Source: Helicobacter cholecystus (GTDB lineage: Bacteria > Campylobacterota > Campylobacteria > Campylobacterales > Helicobacteraceae). Taken from it: a stretch of 64,000 bases of DNA. Shown one piece after another: positions 46,866-56,742 of the stretch; the stretch's first letter is position 1; each line of letters starts with the position of its first letter. Below the pieces are notes generated by a model that did not search any database, was not told where the DNA came from, and saw only the letters and a list, made by a program, of their open reading frames with translations. Where the stretch lies: contig NZ_NXLU01000001.1 in the NCBI RefSeq assembly GCF_003364215.1, forward strand, positions 1-64,000. The letters are read 5' to 3'. The position numbers were made by a program, and so were the translations under genes.

Positions 46866-47126
46866 TTATTTAATTATTCCTAATACATCTTCAATATCTA
46901 AAACAATATATTCTTTTCCATCAAGTTTGATTTCATCACCCTTATATTTTCCAAATACAACAATTTCACCTACTGAAACCTCATTGCATCCATCACTGAT
47001 TGCGATAACTTTTGCACTGAGTGGTTTTTCTTTTGCATTATCAGGAATAATAATCCCAGAGCTTGTCTTTGTATCTTCTTCAAGTCTCTCAACTAAGATT
47101 CGTTTTCCCAGTGGTTTAAAATTCAT
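46866..47126 (-). CDS. groES: Co-chaperonin GroES (10 kDa), short form
   Basis: An 86-residue GroES that caps GroEL. The mobile loop [13 protein letters not shown] (about residues 17-29) and the C-terminal [13 protein letters not shown] are intact. The nickel-binding, histidine- and cysteine-rich C-terminal domain found in H. pylori HspA is absent; the protein ends at the normal bacterial position. Confidence 0.97.
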   Translation of the reverse strand: MNFKPLGKRILVERLEEDTKTSSGIIIPDNAKEKPLSAKVIAISDGCNEVSVGEIVVFGKYKGDEIKLDGKEYIVLDIEDVLGIIK

Positions 47127-47149
47127 TTCAAAACTCCTTTATTTGAAAA

Positions 47150-47174
47150 TAGCACTTAAAATCTTTAAGTGCCA
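47150..47174 (-). promoter_or_regulatory. CIRCE operator of groESL
   Basis: On the plus strand TAGCACTT, nine bases, AAGTGCCA: the CIRCE pattern (GCACTN-N9-NAGTGC) bound by the heat-shock repressor HrcA. It lies 24 bases before the groES ATG and just downstream of a TAGAAT/TATAGA -10 region (about 47179-47186) with TTGAAA as -35 (47206-47201), so bound HrcA would block initiation. Confidence 0.8.
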
Positions 47175-47206
47175 TAATTCTATAATTTTTTTGATTTACT
47201 TTCAAT

Positions 47207-47586
47207 ACAATATTATTAATACTATAAAGATTATTTAGTCATATACACTAAAGAATATTTAGCTAATCTATAATATCTTTCTTATTTTATTTGTTGTTAT
47301 ACCGAATTTTGTATCGATTCTTAAAGTTTTATCTTATTTATAATTTATGCAGAAACTGATAAAACACTCTATAATTGATTACTTGATTTTATAAATATTT
47401 TATTAATCTTATTCCAACCCTTTGTTTTAAAGAATTAAAAGACAAGTTTAATCTCTTGATAAAAGACTGGGTGATGTAAATGTATTTTCTAGGGAATACT
47501 TATAGACTTAAGCACACATTAGAGACAATAGATCTTGAGATAGCCATCAATTTGTAGCATATAGAATTTATTTAAAAGTTCCTCAC
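47207..47586. other. Intergenic region without a recognised gene
   Basis: About 380 very AT-rich bases between the groES promoter and the end of the phosphoethanolamine transferase gene. No open frame of note is present. A short minus-strand peptide-like stretch near 47500-47580 is broken by stops and frameshifts, possibly a remnant. No RNA gene could be recognised. Confidence 0.35.
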
Positions 47587-49239
47587 TCAATATCTACTCT
47601 TTTGCCCCTTTAACTCCTTATCATAATCACTTCCCCTACTTCCACCCACAATTCTTTTTCTTTTATCATCAAACTTTTCATGGATCACGCTTCTTGTAGG
47701 ATCAAACTCTGGGGTTTTTATTCCTGCAATATCTAAAATCATATGAATCAAATCATCACTCATAAAGGGGCGATGAATTGAAGATTTAAGTCTTTTATAA
47801 AGTTCTGGATGCTTTTGGATAAACAAATCAGATACATAAATAAGCATAGGGATTTCACAAGTAAAGCGTGTAATTCTATTTTCTCCATGTCCAATAAAAT
47901 CATCAATCTCATAAATTTCTTCCCCATGATCAGAAAGATAAATCACAATTGAATCACTTTGAGAAAATCTCTTAAAAATTTCATTTAGGATATTGTCATT
48001 GTAAAGCATAGCATTATCATAAAGAGCGATTTTTCTTTTTTTCTCATTAAACTTTACCGATTTAAAGATTCCAAACCCTACAGGATAGCGATCTGCATAG
48101 GCATTATGTACTCCGATAAGATGAATGGTTAAAAATTGTTTATGCGTCCCCCTCTCTTTAAGTATTTGATCAATATAGGGCAAAAGTGCTCCATCGTGAA
48201 ATTGTTTATATGCTGAAACAAATAAACTCTGGTCACAAATCGATGCAAGCATTCCTGCTGGAGTAATATACAAAGCGGGTTCTTGATTAGAGAGCCAATA
48301 AGTTTTATAACCCACAGTTTTAAAAAATGAAATAAGCGTAGCTCTTTGATACCAAGGGCCCTGCGCTTCATTTTCATAATTTGCAAGAGTAAAAATCTTT
48401 GGAATAGAAAGGCTAGTTTGAGCATGAGGGGAAATAACATCATCAAAAACTAAAAGATTTTTTGTTTTTTCTAAAACAGTCATATAGGGACTTGTAGGTT
48501 TTGTATAACCATAGAGTTGCATATGCCCTCTTTGTGCAGACTCTCCTAGCAATAAAACAATATTTTGGATGGGATTTTCTTGAAGTTGTGCTTTTAGATT
48601 TTGCTTAAGTGATTTAAGTTGAAAATCAAATTCTTGCTTAGTTTTCTCTTTTGTCTCAAAAGTATAGGCCATATTCATTCCTATTCTTATTGGCTCAAAA
48701 TATGCAAGATTTTGATGTGTATAGTAGGGACTCATAGTAAATAAGAGTTTATGACACTCCACGATCCAATTAATTATTCCCACAAATGAAAAAACTGCAA
48801 ATACAATATAAATCTTTTTCCCCACAAAAGAAAAGGAGATCTTATAGTACAAAAAACTTGCACTCAAAAAAAGGACAATCGCCAGAAGTGTTTTTGCATT
48901 TAAATAAAGCCCTAAAAATTCCCAGCTCTCTTGCAGAGTTGTTTCAAAAAGTGCATAACACATAGGAATGCTTAGATTTGAAGAAAAATTGATATAACAA
49001 AACAAATCTATAACAAAGCAAATAAGAGAGACAATGATAAAAAGTTTCAATACTTTTTTCCCAAACCAAGGGGGAGTATGGGAGAGAGCAAACACAATAA
49101 AAGCAAGCATAGAAAAGCCTAAAAAAGCATTTCTAATATCAATAAACCCCACTATTTCGGCATTAAAACCAAAAAAATAAGCAAATGAATAAATTAAAGA
49201 AAGATAAATAAATCCTTTTAAAAAAAGACTTTTCTCCAC
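47587..49239 (-). CDS. Phosphoethanolamine transferase (EptA/sulfatase family)
   Basis: A 550-residue inner membrane enzyme. Five N-terminal membrane helices (about residues 1-170) carry a periplasmic sulfatase-fold domain. GESAQRGHMQLYGY (about 234-247) is the family's first metal-site region, the catalytic Thr is in the AQTSLSIP segment (about 278-285), and SDHGEEI and HGEN near residues 444-460 give further zinc ligands. Enzymes of this type add phosphoethanolamine to lipid A, core sugars or flagellar proteins; in Helicobacter and Campylobacter this affects polymyxin resistance. The acceptor cannot be told from sequence. It follows nusA by one base. Confidence 0.85.
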   Translation of the reverse strand: MEKSLFLKGFIYLSLIYSFAYFFGFNAEIVGFIDIRNAFLGFSMLAFIVFALSHTPPWFGKKVLKLFIIVSLICFVIDLFCYINFSSNLSIPMCYALFETTLQESWEFLGLYLNAKTLLAIVLFLSASFLYYKISFSFVGKKIYIVFAVFSFVGIINWIVECHKLLFTMSPYYTHQNLAYFEPIRIGMNMAYTFETKEKTKQEFDFQLKSLKQNLKAQLQENPIQNIVLLLGESAQRGHMQLYGYTKPTSPYMTVLEKTKNLLVFDDVISPHAQTSLSIPKIFTLANYENEAQGPWYQRATLISFFKTVGYKTYWLSNQEPALYITPAGMLASICDQSLFVSAYKQFHDGALLPYIDQILKERGTHKQFLTIHLIGVHNAYADRYPVGFGIFKSVKFNEKKRKIALYDNAMLYNDNILNEIFKRFSQSDSIVIYLSDHGEEIYEIDDFIGHGENRITRFTCEIPMLIYVSDLFIQKHPELYKRLKSSIHRPFMSDDLIHMILDIAGIKTPEFDPTRSVIHEKFDDKRKRIVGGSRGSDYDKELKGQKSRY

Positions 49240-49240
49240 A

Positions 49241-50371
49241 CTAATCCTTGAATAATGATTCTAGTGCATCAAGTCCTGTCTTTTTCCCACTTTCCTCACC
49301 TCCATTTTCTTGAACCTCAAAAAGATCACTTACTCCAACTTCTTTAATCTCAATCTCATATCCTGTAAGCATTGAAGCGAGTCGAATATTTACCCCTCCT
49401 CGTCCAATTGCTTTAGATTTTTGATCACTTGTAAGAGTCACAATGGCTTTCTTTTTTTCTTCATTTTCTTCATTAATCTTTACACTAATAATAGTCGCTG
49501 GAGAAAGAGATTTTGCAATAAACATCTCAGGATTTTCACAATATTCCACACAATCAATACTCTCTCCATGAAGCTCTTTGCTTACGGCATTAATTCTTAC
49601 ACCCTTTGTTCCAACAGTTGAACCAATAGGATCAATTCTTGGATTTTGCGTAGAAAGAGCAATTTTAGCTCGATCTCCTGGAATCCTTGCACATTTTTCA
49701 ATCACCACTTCCCCATCTTTAATCTCTGGCACTTCAAGTGCTAAGAGTTCCATAAGAAATTTTGGAGTAGTTCTAGAGAGTTCAATCTTCATTTCTCCCC
49801 CCTTACCAAAACGCAAACCCTTAAGAATGCAATAAATTGTATCTCCAACTTTAAATCTCTCCCCTTTAATGCGATTTTTCATACTCAAAACCCCACGCAA
49901 CTCTTCAATCTCTACATAGGTATTTTCTTCATCATCTACTCTTACAACCTGCCCACTTACAATTTTACCTATACGAGTGCGGAGCTTCTCATAAAGCTTA
50001 TCTTCTAGAAGTTTTTGTAATCGCATCTCAAACATTTTAAAGAGTGCATTAATTGCACTTCGACTCATATTCTCCAAGCTGATTTCATAATTTAACTCAT
50101 CGCCTACACTTGCTTCAGCATTAAGGGCTTTTGCCTCTGAGAGTGGTATATGTGTCGCTGAAATCTGTTCTCCATCAGGGCAAATACTTAGTGTTTGAAA
50201 TAATTTAAGTGTTCGCTCTTTCTCATCGACAACAACACTAAAATTTGCATCTTCACTGAGTTCTTCTTGTGCAATTTTGATTAAACATTCTTTAATAATC
50301 TCAGTAACAATAGAGTTTTCTAAACCCTTTTCATAGGAAATAACCTCAACAATATCTAGTATTTTTTCCAT
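49241..50371 (-). CDS. nusA: Transcription termination/antitermination factor NusA
   Basis: A 376-residue NusA with an N-terminal RNA polymerase-binding domain, an S1 domain (about residues 133-200, from KIVSGQVVRVDDEE) and two KH domains (PIGSTVGTKGVRINAV about 248-263; KAIGRGGVNIRLASML about 315-330). The C-terminal acidic repeats of E. coli NusA are missing, as is normal for this group. It lies directly before the phosphoethanolamine transferase gene. Confidence 0.96.
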   Translation of the reverse strand: MEKILDIVEVISYEKGLENSIVTEIIKECLIKIAQEELSEDANFSVVVDEKERTLKLFQTLSICPDGEQISATHIPLSEAKALNAEASVGDELNYEISLENMSRSAINALFKMFEMRLQKLLEDKLYEKLRTRIGKIVSGQVVRVDDEENTYVEIEELRGVLSMKNRIKGERFKVGDTIYCILKGLRFGKGGEMKIELSRTTPKFLMELLALEVPEIKDGEVVIEKCARIPGDRAKIALSTQNPRIDPIGSTVGTKGVRINAVSKELHGESIDCVEYCENPEMFIAKSLSPATIISVKINEENEEKKKAIVTLTSDQKSKAIGRGGVNIRLASMLTGYEIEIKEVGVSDLFEVQENGGEESGKKTGLDALESLFKD

Positions 50372-50461
50372 TTCTTTCCTTTCTTTTCTGCAAAAACTTA
50401 TGGATTCTTTGAGAGATTGAAGTTTTGGATGATTATAGCAATACTTTTAAACTCTAAAGAG

Positions 50462-50467
50462 TATAAT
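50462..50467 (+). promoter_or_regulatory. -10 element of the small nuclease-miaB-lpxJ operon
   Basis: TATAAT 37 bases before the ATG at 50505, divergent from nusA. The downstream genes overlap or nearly touch up to 54828, so this may be the main promoter for all of them. Confidence 0.55.
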
Positions 50468-50504
50468 ATAGGTTTTCAATCTCAAAAACCCTAAGGATAT
50501 TTTT

Positions 50505-50744
50505 ATGGATTTTAAACTTGCTAAATCAACACTTGATAGCAAAAGTGCAAAAATTTCACTCAAGCAAATTGAGGAAGAATGTGCAAAAGAGGGAAAAATT
50601 TATTATTTCTCTAATGAAAATGCACATAAAGATTTACTCAAAATCATAGGAGCTTTTAACACTCAAGGTCGAAATGCATACTTGCACGAAACAAAATACG
50701 GGCTTGATGAAAAAGAATATATCTATGAACTCCATATCATTTAA
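50505..50744 (+). CDS. HP0268-like small nicking endonuclease
   Basis: A 79-residue protein closely resembling H. pylori HP0268 in length and pattern, including the [13 protein letters not shown] middle and the [12 protein letters not shown] end. HP0268 was reported to be a small metal-dependent nicking endonuclease with a fold related to Smr domains. The biological role is unknown. The gene overlaps miaB through TAATG, the same order as in H. pylori. Confidence 0.75.
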   Translation: MDFKLAKSTLDSKSAKISLKQIEEECAKEGKIYYFSNENAHKDLLKIIGAFNTQGRNAYLHETKYGLDEKEYIYELHII

Positions 50745-52066
50745 TGCCAATGAGTGAAAAGAAGCTCTATATAGAAACTATGGGCTGTGCGATGAATAAT
50801 CGTGACAGCGACCACCTCATCGCCGAACTTAAAGAAAAAGAAGGCTACACTCTTACAAATAACCCAAAGGAAGCAGATCTTATCTTAATCAACACTTGCT
50901 CCGTAAGAGAAAAGCCCGAAAGAAAGCTTTTTTCTGAAATCGGTCAATTCAATACGATCAAAAAACCCAATGCAAAAATTGGTGTATGTGGTTGTACAGC
51001 TAGTCATCTTGGAGAACAAATCATTAAAAAAGCTCCCAGTGTTAATTTTGTACTAGGTGCAAGAAATATTAGCAAAATCACCCAAGTTATTCATCAAGAT
51101 AAGGCTGTAGAAGTTGCAACAGACTTTGATGACAGTACCTATATGTTTTCTAAAAATAGTAATCCTGACATTAAAGCTCTATTGAATATTTCCATAGGCT
51201 GTGATAAAAAATGCTCTTATTGTATTGTGCCCCATACAAGAGGAAAAGAGATCTCAATCCCCACTGCCATGCTTTTAGACGAAGCTAAACGCCTTGTAAG
51301 CAATGGGGTTAAGGAGATCTTACTTTTAGGACAAAATGTTAATAACTATGGAGCAAGATTTTCTACCCCTCACAAACAAACCAATTTCACTCAACTCCTT
51401 AGAGAACTCAGTGAAATTCAAGGGCTTGAGCGTATTAGATTTACTTCTCCACACCCCTTACATATGAATGATGAGTTTTTAGAAGAGTTTGCAAGTAATC
51501 CAAAGATTTGCAAAAGTATTCACATTCCTCTTCAAAGCGGATCTACAAAGGTCTTAGCGGATATGAAAAGAGGGTATACCAAAGAGTGGTATCTCAATCG
51601 TATACAAAAACTTCGCTCTCTTGTGCCAGAGGTGGGGATTAGCACAGACATTATTGTGGCATTCCCCACAGAGAGGGACGAGGATTTTGAGGACACAATG
51701 GATGTGCTGGAACAAGTGCGATTTGACACACTTTATAGCTTTATCTATTCTCCTCGCCCACACACTACTGCACAAAATCTACCCAATTGTATCAGCAAAG
51801 AAGCAGCCTCAGCACGTCTTACAAAACTGCAAAATCGTCATAAAGAGATTCTAAGAGAAAAAGGTGCGGATGAAATTGGCAAAGAGCATTGGGTGCTGGT
51901 AGAAAATTATCGAGATGATGAGGGAGAGAAGTGGAGTGAAGGAAGAAGTGACAGCAACCGTTTGATTAAAATTCCCAACATTATTCTTCCTTTAGGTTCA
52001 ATCATCAAGGTCAAGATTGCTTCTCATGACGGAGGAAGTTTGAGTGGAGAAATCCTTGCAAAATGA
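50744..52066 (+). CDS. miaB: tRNA-2-methylthio-N6-dimethylallyladenosine synthase
   Basis: A 440-residue radical SAM methylthiotransferase modifying A37 of tRNAs reading UNN codons. The N-terminal UPF0004 domain has Cys in [15 protein letters not shown] and CGCTAS for one 4Fe-4S cluster; the radical SAM motif is [15 protein letters not shown] (about residues 147-161); a TRAM domain ends the protein. The ATG at 50744 overlaps the previous stop; a second Met two codons on is equally possible. Confidence 0.96.
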   Translation: MPMSEKKLYIETMGCAMNNRDSDHLIAELKEKEGYTLTNNPKEADLILINTCSVREKPERKLFSEIGQFNTIKKPNAKIGVCGCTASHLGEQIIKKAPSVNFVLGARNISKITQVIHQDKAVEVATDFDDSTYMFSKNSNPDIKALLNISIGCDKKCSYCIVPHTRGKEISIPTAMLLDEAKRLVSNGVKEILLLGQNVNNYGARFSTPHKQTNFTQLLRELSEIQGLERIRFTSPHPLHMNDEFLEEFASNPKICKSIHIPLQSGSTKVLADMKRGYTKEWYLNRIQKLRSLVPEVGISTDIIVAFPTERDEDFEDTMDVLEQVRFDTLYSFIYSPRPHTTAQNLPNCISKEAASARLTKLQNRHKEILREKGADEIGKEHWVLVENYRDDEGEKWSEGRSDSNRLIKIPNIILPLGSIIKVKIASHDGGSLSGEILAK

Positions 52067-52731
52067 GCAAGAAAATTAAAGTCTTTTTACTCACCTCTAT
52101 CTTTCCTTACATAATGTATGTATATTTACGCTTTGTTTCTTGGAGCAGTAAGCATCATTTTTTTATTGCTCAAGATTCTTTGCAGGGAAATTTTATTGCC
52201 ACATTTTGGCATGGAGAAATTCCTATGCAAGGCCATCTTTACCATCATATTCTTAAAACAAGAGGAAAAGAAATTGATTTAGACAATATGCGCTATGGCA
52301 CAATTATTAGTGAGCACACTGATGGAGAATTTGCAGCCAAGCTCTATGCTCTTTATGGTTTTAAGGGAATTAGAGGTTCAAGCTCAAGAGGTGGAGCAAA
52401 AGCGCTTGTTAATGCCTTAGGAAAACTCAAAGAAAAATGGGATATTGGATTAACCCCTGATGGTCCAAGAGGACCCTATCACTCTATTGCCAATGGTGCA
52501 GTAGTTATGGCAACTAAGAGTCAAACAAAAATTGTAGGCTTTAGAGTAGAACCAAGCAAGTTTTGGCAACTTAAAAGTTGGGATAAAATGAAAATCCCTA
52601 AACCCTTTGGAGAAATCAAATACTATATCCTCCCTCCACTTTATTTAGATGAGAATGAAACTTTAGAAAATAACAAAGAAAAGTTAAAAAGATATCTAGA
52701 AGCAGATCCACAAGAATATTTTATGGAATAA
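52063..52731 (+). CDS. lpxJ: Lipid A secondary acyltransferase LpxJ (DUF374)
   Basis: A 222-residue membrane-associated acyltransferase. FWHGEIPMQ (about residues 48-56), [10 protein letters not shown] (about 104-113) and [11 protein letters not shown] (about 131-141) are the DUF374 motifs. LpxJ was identified in C. jejuni and H. pylori (Jhp0255) as the enzyme that adds the secondary acyl chain to lipid A, replacing LpxL/LpxM. The position after miaB matches H. pylori. It overlaps miaB by 4 bases. Confidence 0.85.
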   Translation: MSKKIKVFLLTSIFPYIMYVYLRFVSWSSKHHFFIAQDSLQGNFIATFWHGEIPMQGHLYHHILKTRGKEIDLDNMRYGTIISEHTDGEFAAKLYALYGFKGIRGSSSRGGAKALVNALGKLKEKWDIGLTPDGPRGPYHSIANGAVVMATKSQTKIVGFRVEPSKFWQLKSWDKMKIPKPFGEIKYYILPPLYLDENETLENNKEKLKRYLEADPQEYFME

Positions 52732-52779
52732 TTCTTGCTAACATATTGGCTAGATTAAAGTAAAAAATAAGGGCAAAAA

Positions 52780-53775
52780 GTGTTGAAAGGATTGTTGCAG
52801 TTTTTCTATTCTAAAGTTTTGATTGGATTAAATCTTGATTATGATAACTGCCAAGTGCATGTTATTCGTATCAAAAATAAATCAATCAAACAAAACATTA
52901 AAACAGACATTAAAACCATTGACAATATTTTTCCTGCAGAAACCCTAAAGCTTATTAAATATTACAAAAAGAAGTTTCCTTTTACCTATATTGGGATCTT
53001 TAGTAAAACCTACAATCAGGGAGCAATTCCGACAACAAAACCTAAAGAATTCATTAAATACGATGTCAATCTTCAAGGCTATAGCACAAAATCCTTTGAT
53101 GGATCTTGGAGTGCATATATTAAAAATCAAGACTGTCTTAATGAAGTCTCACAAAATCCTGATTTAGGAGATATTGATCTAGTTTTTTCTCCCTTTATCT
53201 CAATTTATTTACAGAGCAAAAAAGAAGCAGGAAAAACCTCACTTTTTGTCTTGCAAGAAAAACAAAATATCAGTGTAGTCATTAGCAATGATCAACAAGT
53301 CTTCTTTGGTGGATTTTTTGAAATTCAAAATGATGCCATAGAAATGAATACTTCACCCAATAATCAAAATAATCCCTCACCCTCAAACTTCAATACCCTT
53401 GAAGACATTCTTAGCTCCTTGAATGAAAATATTGATGATGATATTGATAATTTTGATATTGAGATGCTCGAGGAGGAAGATAGTGAAGAATATCGCAAAC
53501 AAGAGCAAAATCGCATTGAAGAACTCAAAGATTTTATGCGTGCAACAACCACTGTCAGTATACTTGAAAATGTGATTAGCAATTATTATACAAATCCAAA
53601 CTTCCAAAGCACTTTTATTGATCAAATCATTATCTTGGATACCTATGGAATCACACCTGATGCAATTGGACATATTAAAGATTCTTTAATGATTGAAACT
53701 TTTGTGCGACCATTCTCTATTTCTGAAGCTATTACAACATTAATGTTAGAAGAAATCAAAAGGAAGAGCCTATGA
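52780..53775 (+). CDS. PilM/GspL-like protein of a pilus-type assembly system
   Basis: A 331-residue cytoplasmic protein starting with GTG. No membrane segment is obvious. The N-terminal VLIGLNLDYDNCQVHVI and the later FVLQEKQNISVVISNDQQVFFGG resemble the actin-like fold of PilM/GspL proteins, and an acidic, Asp/Glu-rich insert spans about residues 215-250. Similarity is faint; the call rests mainly on the next two genes, which look like PilN and PilO. Related conserved genes of unknown role follow lpxJ in H. pylori as I remember it. It overlaps the next gene by 4 bases. Confidence 0.5.
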   Translation: MLKGLLQFFYSKVLIGLNLDYDNCQVHVIRIKNKSIKQNIKTDIKTIDNIFPAETLKLIKYYKKKFPFTYIGIFSKTYNQGAIPTTKPKEFIKYDVNLQGYSTKSFDGSWSAYIKNQDCLNEVSQNPDLGDIDLVFSPFISIYLQSKKEAGKTSLFVLQEKQNISVVISNDQQVFFGGFFEIQNDAIEMNTSPNNQNNPSPSNFNTLEDILSSLNENIDDDIDNFDIEMLEEEDSEEYRKQEQNRIEELKDFMRATTTVSILENVISNYYTNPNFQSTFIDQIIILDTYGITPDAIGHIKDSLMIETFVRPFSISEAITTLMLEEIKRKSL

Positions 53776-54299
53776 CTTTTAGTTTTACCACACCTACAGA
53801 TAAACCTATCTTTTCTCCAATAACAAAATCATGGCTAGCATGTTTTTTTGCTTCATTTCTGATTGTTTTGATGGTTTTCTTTATATTAGGAGAGCAAACT
53901 CGTTCCATGATCAATCAAACAAATTCTATTGATGCAGAAATTGATCAACAAGGCATAGTCAAAGCCAATCTCCAATCCAAAATCCAATACCTTAACACCC
54001 AAATTCAACAAATCTCAAATATTAAACAAGAAAATTCTGCTTTGCTTGCAGGGCTTGAAAATCTTTTTAGACTCATCCCTGAACAAATCACGCTTGATAC
54101 CATATCACTTGATAATGATAGTTTAACAATTAAGGGGATTACTCCTTCAAAAGAACTCTACCTTTTCTTACTTGAATCACCTCTAAAAGCAATTTTTAAT
54201 GAAACTAGTGTGGATTTTTTTGTTCTCCCTAGCGGATGGTACAACTTTGTATCAATTAATAAAATTATCAAACCTCAAGGAAATAACAATGCCCAATAA
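53772..54299 (+). CDS. PilN-like inner membrane assembly protein
   Basis: A 175-residue protein with a single membrane helix near the N-terminus (WLACFFASFLIVLMVFFIL, about residues 23-41), then a coiled coil (about 45-95) and a small alpha/beta domain with IPEQITLDTISLDNDSLTIKG (about 114-134), the pattern of PilN/GspL C-terminal domains. It would sit in the inner membrane with PilO-like and PilM-like partners encoded on either side. Overlaps both neighbours. Confidence 0.6.
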   Translation: MTFSFTTPTDKPIFSPITKSWLACFFASFLIVLMVFFILGEQTRSMINQTNSIDAEIDQQGIVKANLQSKIQYLNTQIQQISNIKQENSALLAGLENLFRLIPEQITLDTISLDNDSLTIKGITPSKELYLFLLESPLKAIFNETSVDFFVLPSGWYNFVSINKIIKPQGNNNAQ

Positions 54300-54828
54300 A
54301 AGAGAAGAGCTTGCAGAATATATCATTAAAAATCTTTTATTTATGGTTGTTTTTCTTTTTGTTATTGCCTATGTTTTCTCTGGAATTATTCTCCCCAAAG
54401 TCAATATGTATAAAGACAAAAAAAATGATCTTCGCTACACTCAACTTGCTTATGCTAAAACTTTAGAGCAAAATAAACTGCTTAATCAAAAGATTGAAAC
54501 AGATCAGCAAAACAATCAAAAGCTTCTCACTCTTCTTAAAAATCCTCCAGCAGTTACAAAGATTCATGCTCTTGCTCAAGAATTCTTTGAGGTAAACTCA
54601 CTTAAACAAATTGAACGAAAAAAAGAAGAAATTTTTGTAGATAGAATCTTTAGGATGCAGGGCAAAATAAAAAATCCTCAAGACTTTTTTAACTTTACCA
54701 AAAAGCTTGAAATACTATATCCTAATATTACACTTATTCTACCCTTTGAAATGAAAAAGCAAAACCCTCTTGACAGTATTCTTGATCTGACATTTCACTT
54801 TAAAATTACACAAATTGACCAAACATAA
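54289..54828 (+). CDS. PilO-like inner membrane assembly protein
   Basis: A 179-residue protein from the ATG at 54289 (MPNKREELAEY), which overlaps the stop of the previous gene by 11 bases. One membrane helix (LLFMVVFLFVIAYVFSGIIL, about residues 16-35) is followed by a coiled coil (about 40-85) and a small ferredoxin-like domain, as in PilO/GspM. With its two upstream neighbours it forms the alignment subcomplex of a type II secretion or type IV pilus machine. Confidence 0.6.
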   Translation: MPNKREELAEYIIKNLLFMVVFLFVIAYVFSGIILPKVNMYKDKKNDLRYTQLAYAKTLEQNKLLNQKIETDQQNNQKLLTLLKNPPAVTKIHALAQEFFEVNSLKQIERKKEEIFVDRIFRMQGKIKNPQDFFNFTKKLEILYPNITLILPFEMKKQNPLDSILDLTFHFKITQIDQT

Positions 54829-54921
54829 CATTTCTTGATTAATCTTTGGAAAAAATCGCTTATTTTTAATGTAATATTACATACAGGCTCAAATTGAGCG
54901 TTTAAAACTTAGGAGGAAGGA

Positions 54922-56271
54922 ATGAAAATGACAAAAACTTCACTTGCAGCACTTGCGGCAATGGGAGCACTTACATGTGCAAATGCTGAAACTTCTCTAG
55001 AAGAAGCAATCAAGGGTACAACAATCAGTGGTTATGTTTATGGACAGCTTACATCAATGTTTGGTGATGATGCTAGCGGTTCAGCATTCAGATCAAGGGT
55101 ATTTACCAATATCAAAACAGGGGGCGTTGGTGGTTTTAATATTGGATCAACAGCAATTGCTACAATAGGTGGGGGTGCTCCAGATGGTGGAGATTTTATC
55201 AGCAACTCAACACGTACCGGTAGTGTTGCCGATACACTTAATCTAGGACTACTCTCTCTTTATGGAAATATGAATTTTTCTGAATACGGAAGCAAAACGA
55301 CTCTTATGGCTGGAAAAGTCAATATTCTCACTTCTTTTAACGATAATGTATGGGACTTTGGATATGGTGTCTATGTAAAGAATGAGGATATCGAAGGTGT
55401 TAAAATCTCTGCACAAGCTCTTGGTGCTTGGAGTTTAGACAATAATGATTTTATGAGTGGTGGAACGAGTGAAATCAACTCAAACAGTGGCTTATTTATT
55501 GCTGGTGTTGAGGCTGGTGGAGAGAAACTTGCTGGAGCATCTATTAAGTTTTATGCAGGACATGCAACAAAAACAATCGATTATATGCTTGCAACAGATT
55601 TGGCCTATACTATTTCTGGGATCACAATCCAAACTCAAGTAGCTGTAGCTGATGTGGATGTCAATAGCTACCATTTTGCCAAAATTGGTGCTTATAATGA
55701 AGATCTTTCTGCAAATCTTAGAGGACTTTATAACATTCAGCTTGCTTACACAAACAAAGATGTAGGATTCTCTGCAAAAGGTGGTTTTACAGGTAGCTTT
55801 GGAGATGGTTATGGTGCATTGTTGAATAATTCCTCATTTAATATGGGTGGACAATTCTGGTATGACACACTTTCAAGTGGAGCAAATGGATATGGTTTAG
55901 CAGGTGCTGGAGGGATGAAATATGCAACTGGGGAAGCCAATAGTGTTACCACTCATAGCACAGATATTATGGTGGGATATGTAGGCGTAGCTTATACTGG
56001 TGTAAAATCCCTTAAACTTGGACTTGACTATGCTTTTGTAGGTGGAAACAATAACTATGCATTGATGAAAAAAGGAAAAACAAATCCTGCAAATACTTCA
56101 AAAAAGAATCTTGATCCTAATGGTCATATCAATGCAACTTTCCACGAAGTTTCTTTCACAGCAAGCTATGGCTTCTTTGATAATAAACTCATGCTCTCAG
56201 GTCTTATTGGATCTACATTTGGCGACCTTCAAATGGCTAGAGCAAGAATGAAGGTTCAATATTCATTCTAA
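54922..56271 (+). CDS. Campylobacter-type major outer membrane porin (MOMP)
   Basis: A 449-residue porin. A signal peptide ending CANA (about residue 22) is followed by the MOMP start LEEAIKGTTISGYVYGQL (about 26-43), SRVFTNIKTGG, and beta strands throughout; it ends VQYSF with the terminal Phe. MOMP-family porins form trimeric cation-selective pores in Campylobacter and some enterohepatic Helicobacter. AGGAGGAAGG is a very strong ribosome binding site, in line with high expression. It stands alone, with its own terminator. Confidence 0.88.
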   Translation: MKMTKTSLAALAAMGALTCANAETSLEEAIKGTTISGYVYGQLTSMFGDDASGSAFRSRVFTNIKTGGVGGFNIGSTAIATIGGGAPDGGDFISNSTRTGSVADTLNLGLLSLYGNMNFSEYGSKTTLMAGKVNILTSFNDNVWDFGYGVYVKNEDIEGVKISAQALGAWSLDNNDFMSGGTSEINSNSGLFIAGVEAGGEKLAGASIKFYAGHATKTIDYMLATDLAYTISGITIQTQVAVADVDVNSYHFAKIGAYNEDLSANLRGLYNIQLAYTNKDVGFSAKGGFTGSFGDGYGALLNNSSFNMGGQFWYDTLSSGANGYGLAGAGGMKYATGEANSVTTHSTDIMVGYVGVAYTGVKSLKLGLDYAFVGGNNNYALMKKGKTNPANTSKKNLDPNGHINATFHEVSFTASYGFFDNKLMLSGLIGSTFGDLQMARARMKVQYSF

Positions 56272-56278
56272 TCCCTCT

Positions 56279-56295
56279 TGAGGGGTTACCCCTCA
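56279..56295 (+). terminator. Hairpin terminator of the porin gene
   Basis: TGAGGGG and CCCCTCA form a perfect 7-bp stem around TTA, 7 bases after the porin stop. A T-rich stretch ending in seven T starts about 13 bases later, so the U tract is not directly adjacent. The stem could act in both directions, as the next genes converge on it. Confidence 0.65.
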
Positions 56296-56307
56296 TTGTG
56301 TTCAATT

Positions 56308-56742
56308 CTATTTTTTTAATTCTTTACCCCAAAAATCTCGACATATAGAGCTTGAAAGTGAGCAATAAATCTTTGGTTTATAAGAAAAATCCTGAGGAGA
56401 AAGTGTAAAAATAAGTTTTTTTCCATAGACAAAGGCAATAATTTGAGAGGGTTTGACTTGGAAATAGCATTGTGGATTCTTCTTTTGGGCAAGAGCATTA
56501 AGGATATTTTGAGGAGATTTAGGGGGTGAATGATTAAGAAGTGCTTCAGAATAAAGAAAAAAGAGCTCATCTTGAGCTTTAAGAAGTTTGGTTCTTAAGA
56601 GATATAAGCATTCTTTTTGGGATAGAGAGCTAACTTTGGGCATAGCCATAAAAACAAGGATTCCCAAAATCCCTATACATAATATTAATTCTAAAAGAGA
56701 AAAACCCTTAGTGAGTGATAAGAGGGATGATCTTACTCTCAT
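56308..56742 (-). CDS. Pseudopilin with prepilin cleavage site
   Basis: A 144-residue protein. After a basic leader, KGFSLLELILCIGILGILV gives a classical prepilin peptidase site (cut after G, before FSLLE, with Glu at +5) and hydrophobic assembly helix. The globular part carries three cysteines. The start is taken as ATG 56742; a GTG at 56763 is also possible. Either overlaps the upstream pseudopilin gene, by 35 or 56 bases. It is a likely minor pseudopilin of the scattered type II secretion/competence system. Confidence 0.75.
   Translation of the reverse strand: MRVRSSLLSLTKGFSLLELILCIGILGILVFMAMPKVSSLSQKECLYLLRTKLLKAQDELFFLYSEALLNHSPPKSPQNILNALAQKKNPQCYFQVKPSQIIAFVYGKKLIFTLSPQDFSYKPKIYCSLSSSICRDFWGKELKK

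Noticed and set aside
47460-47586. Transposase remnant upstream of the groES promoter
   Set aside because: Only a few broken codon stretches; no terminal repeats or recognisable motif.
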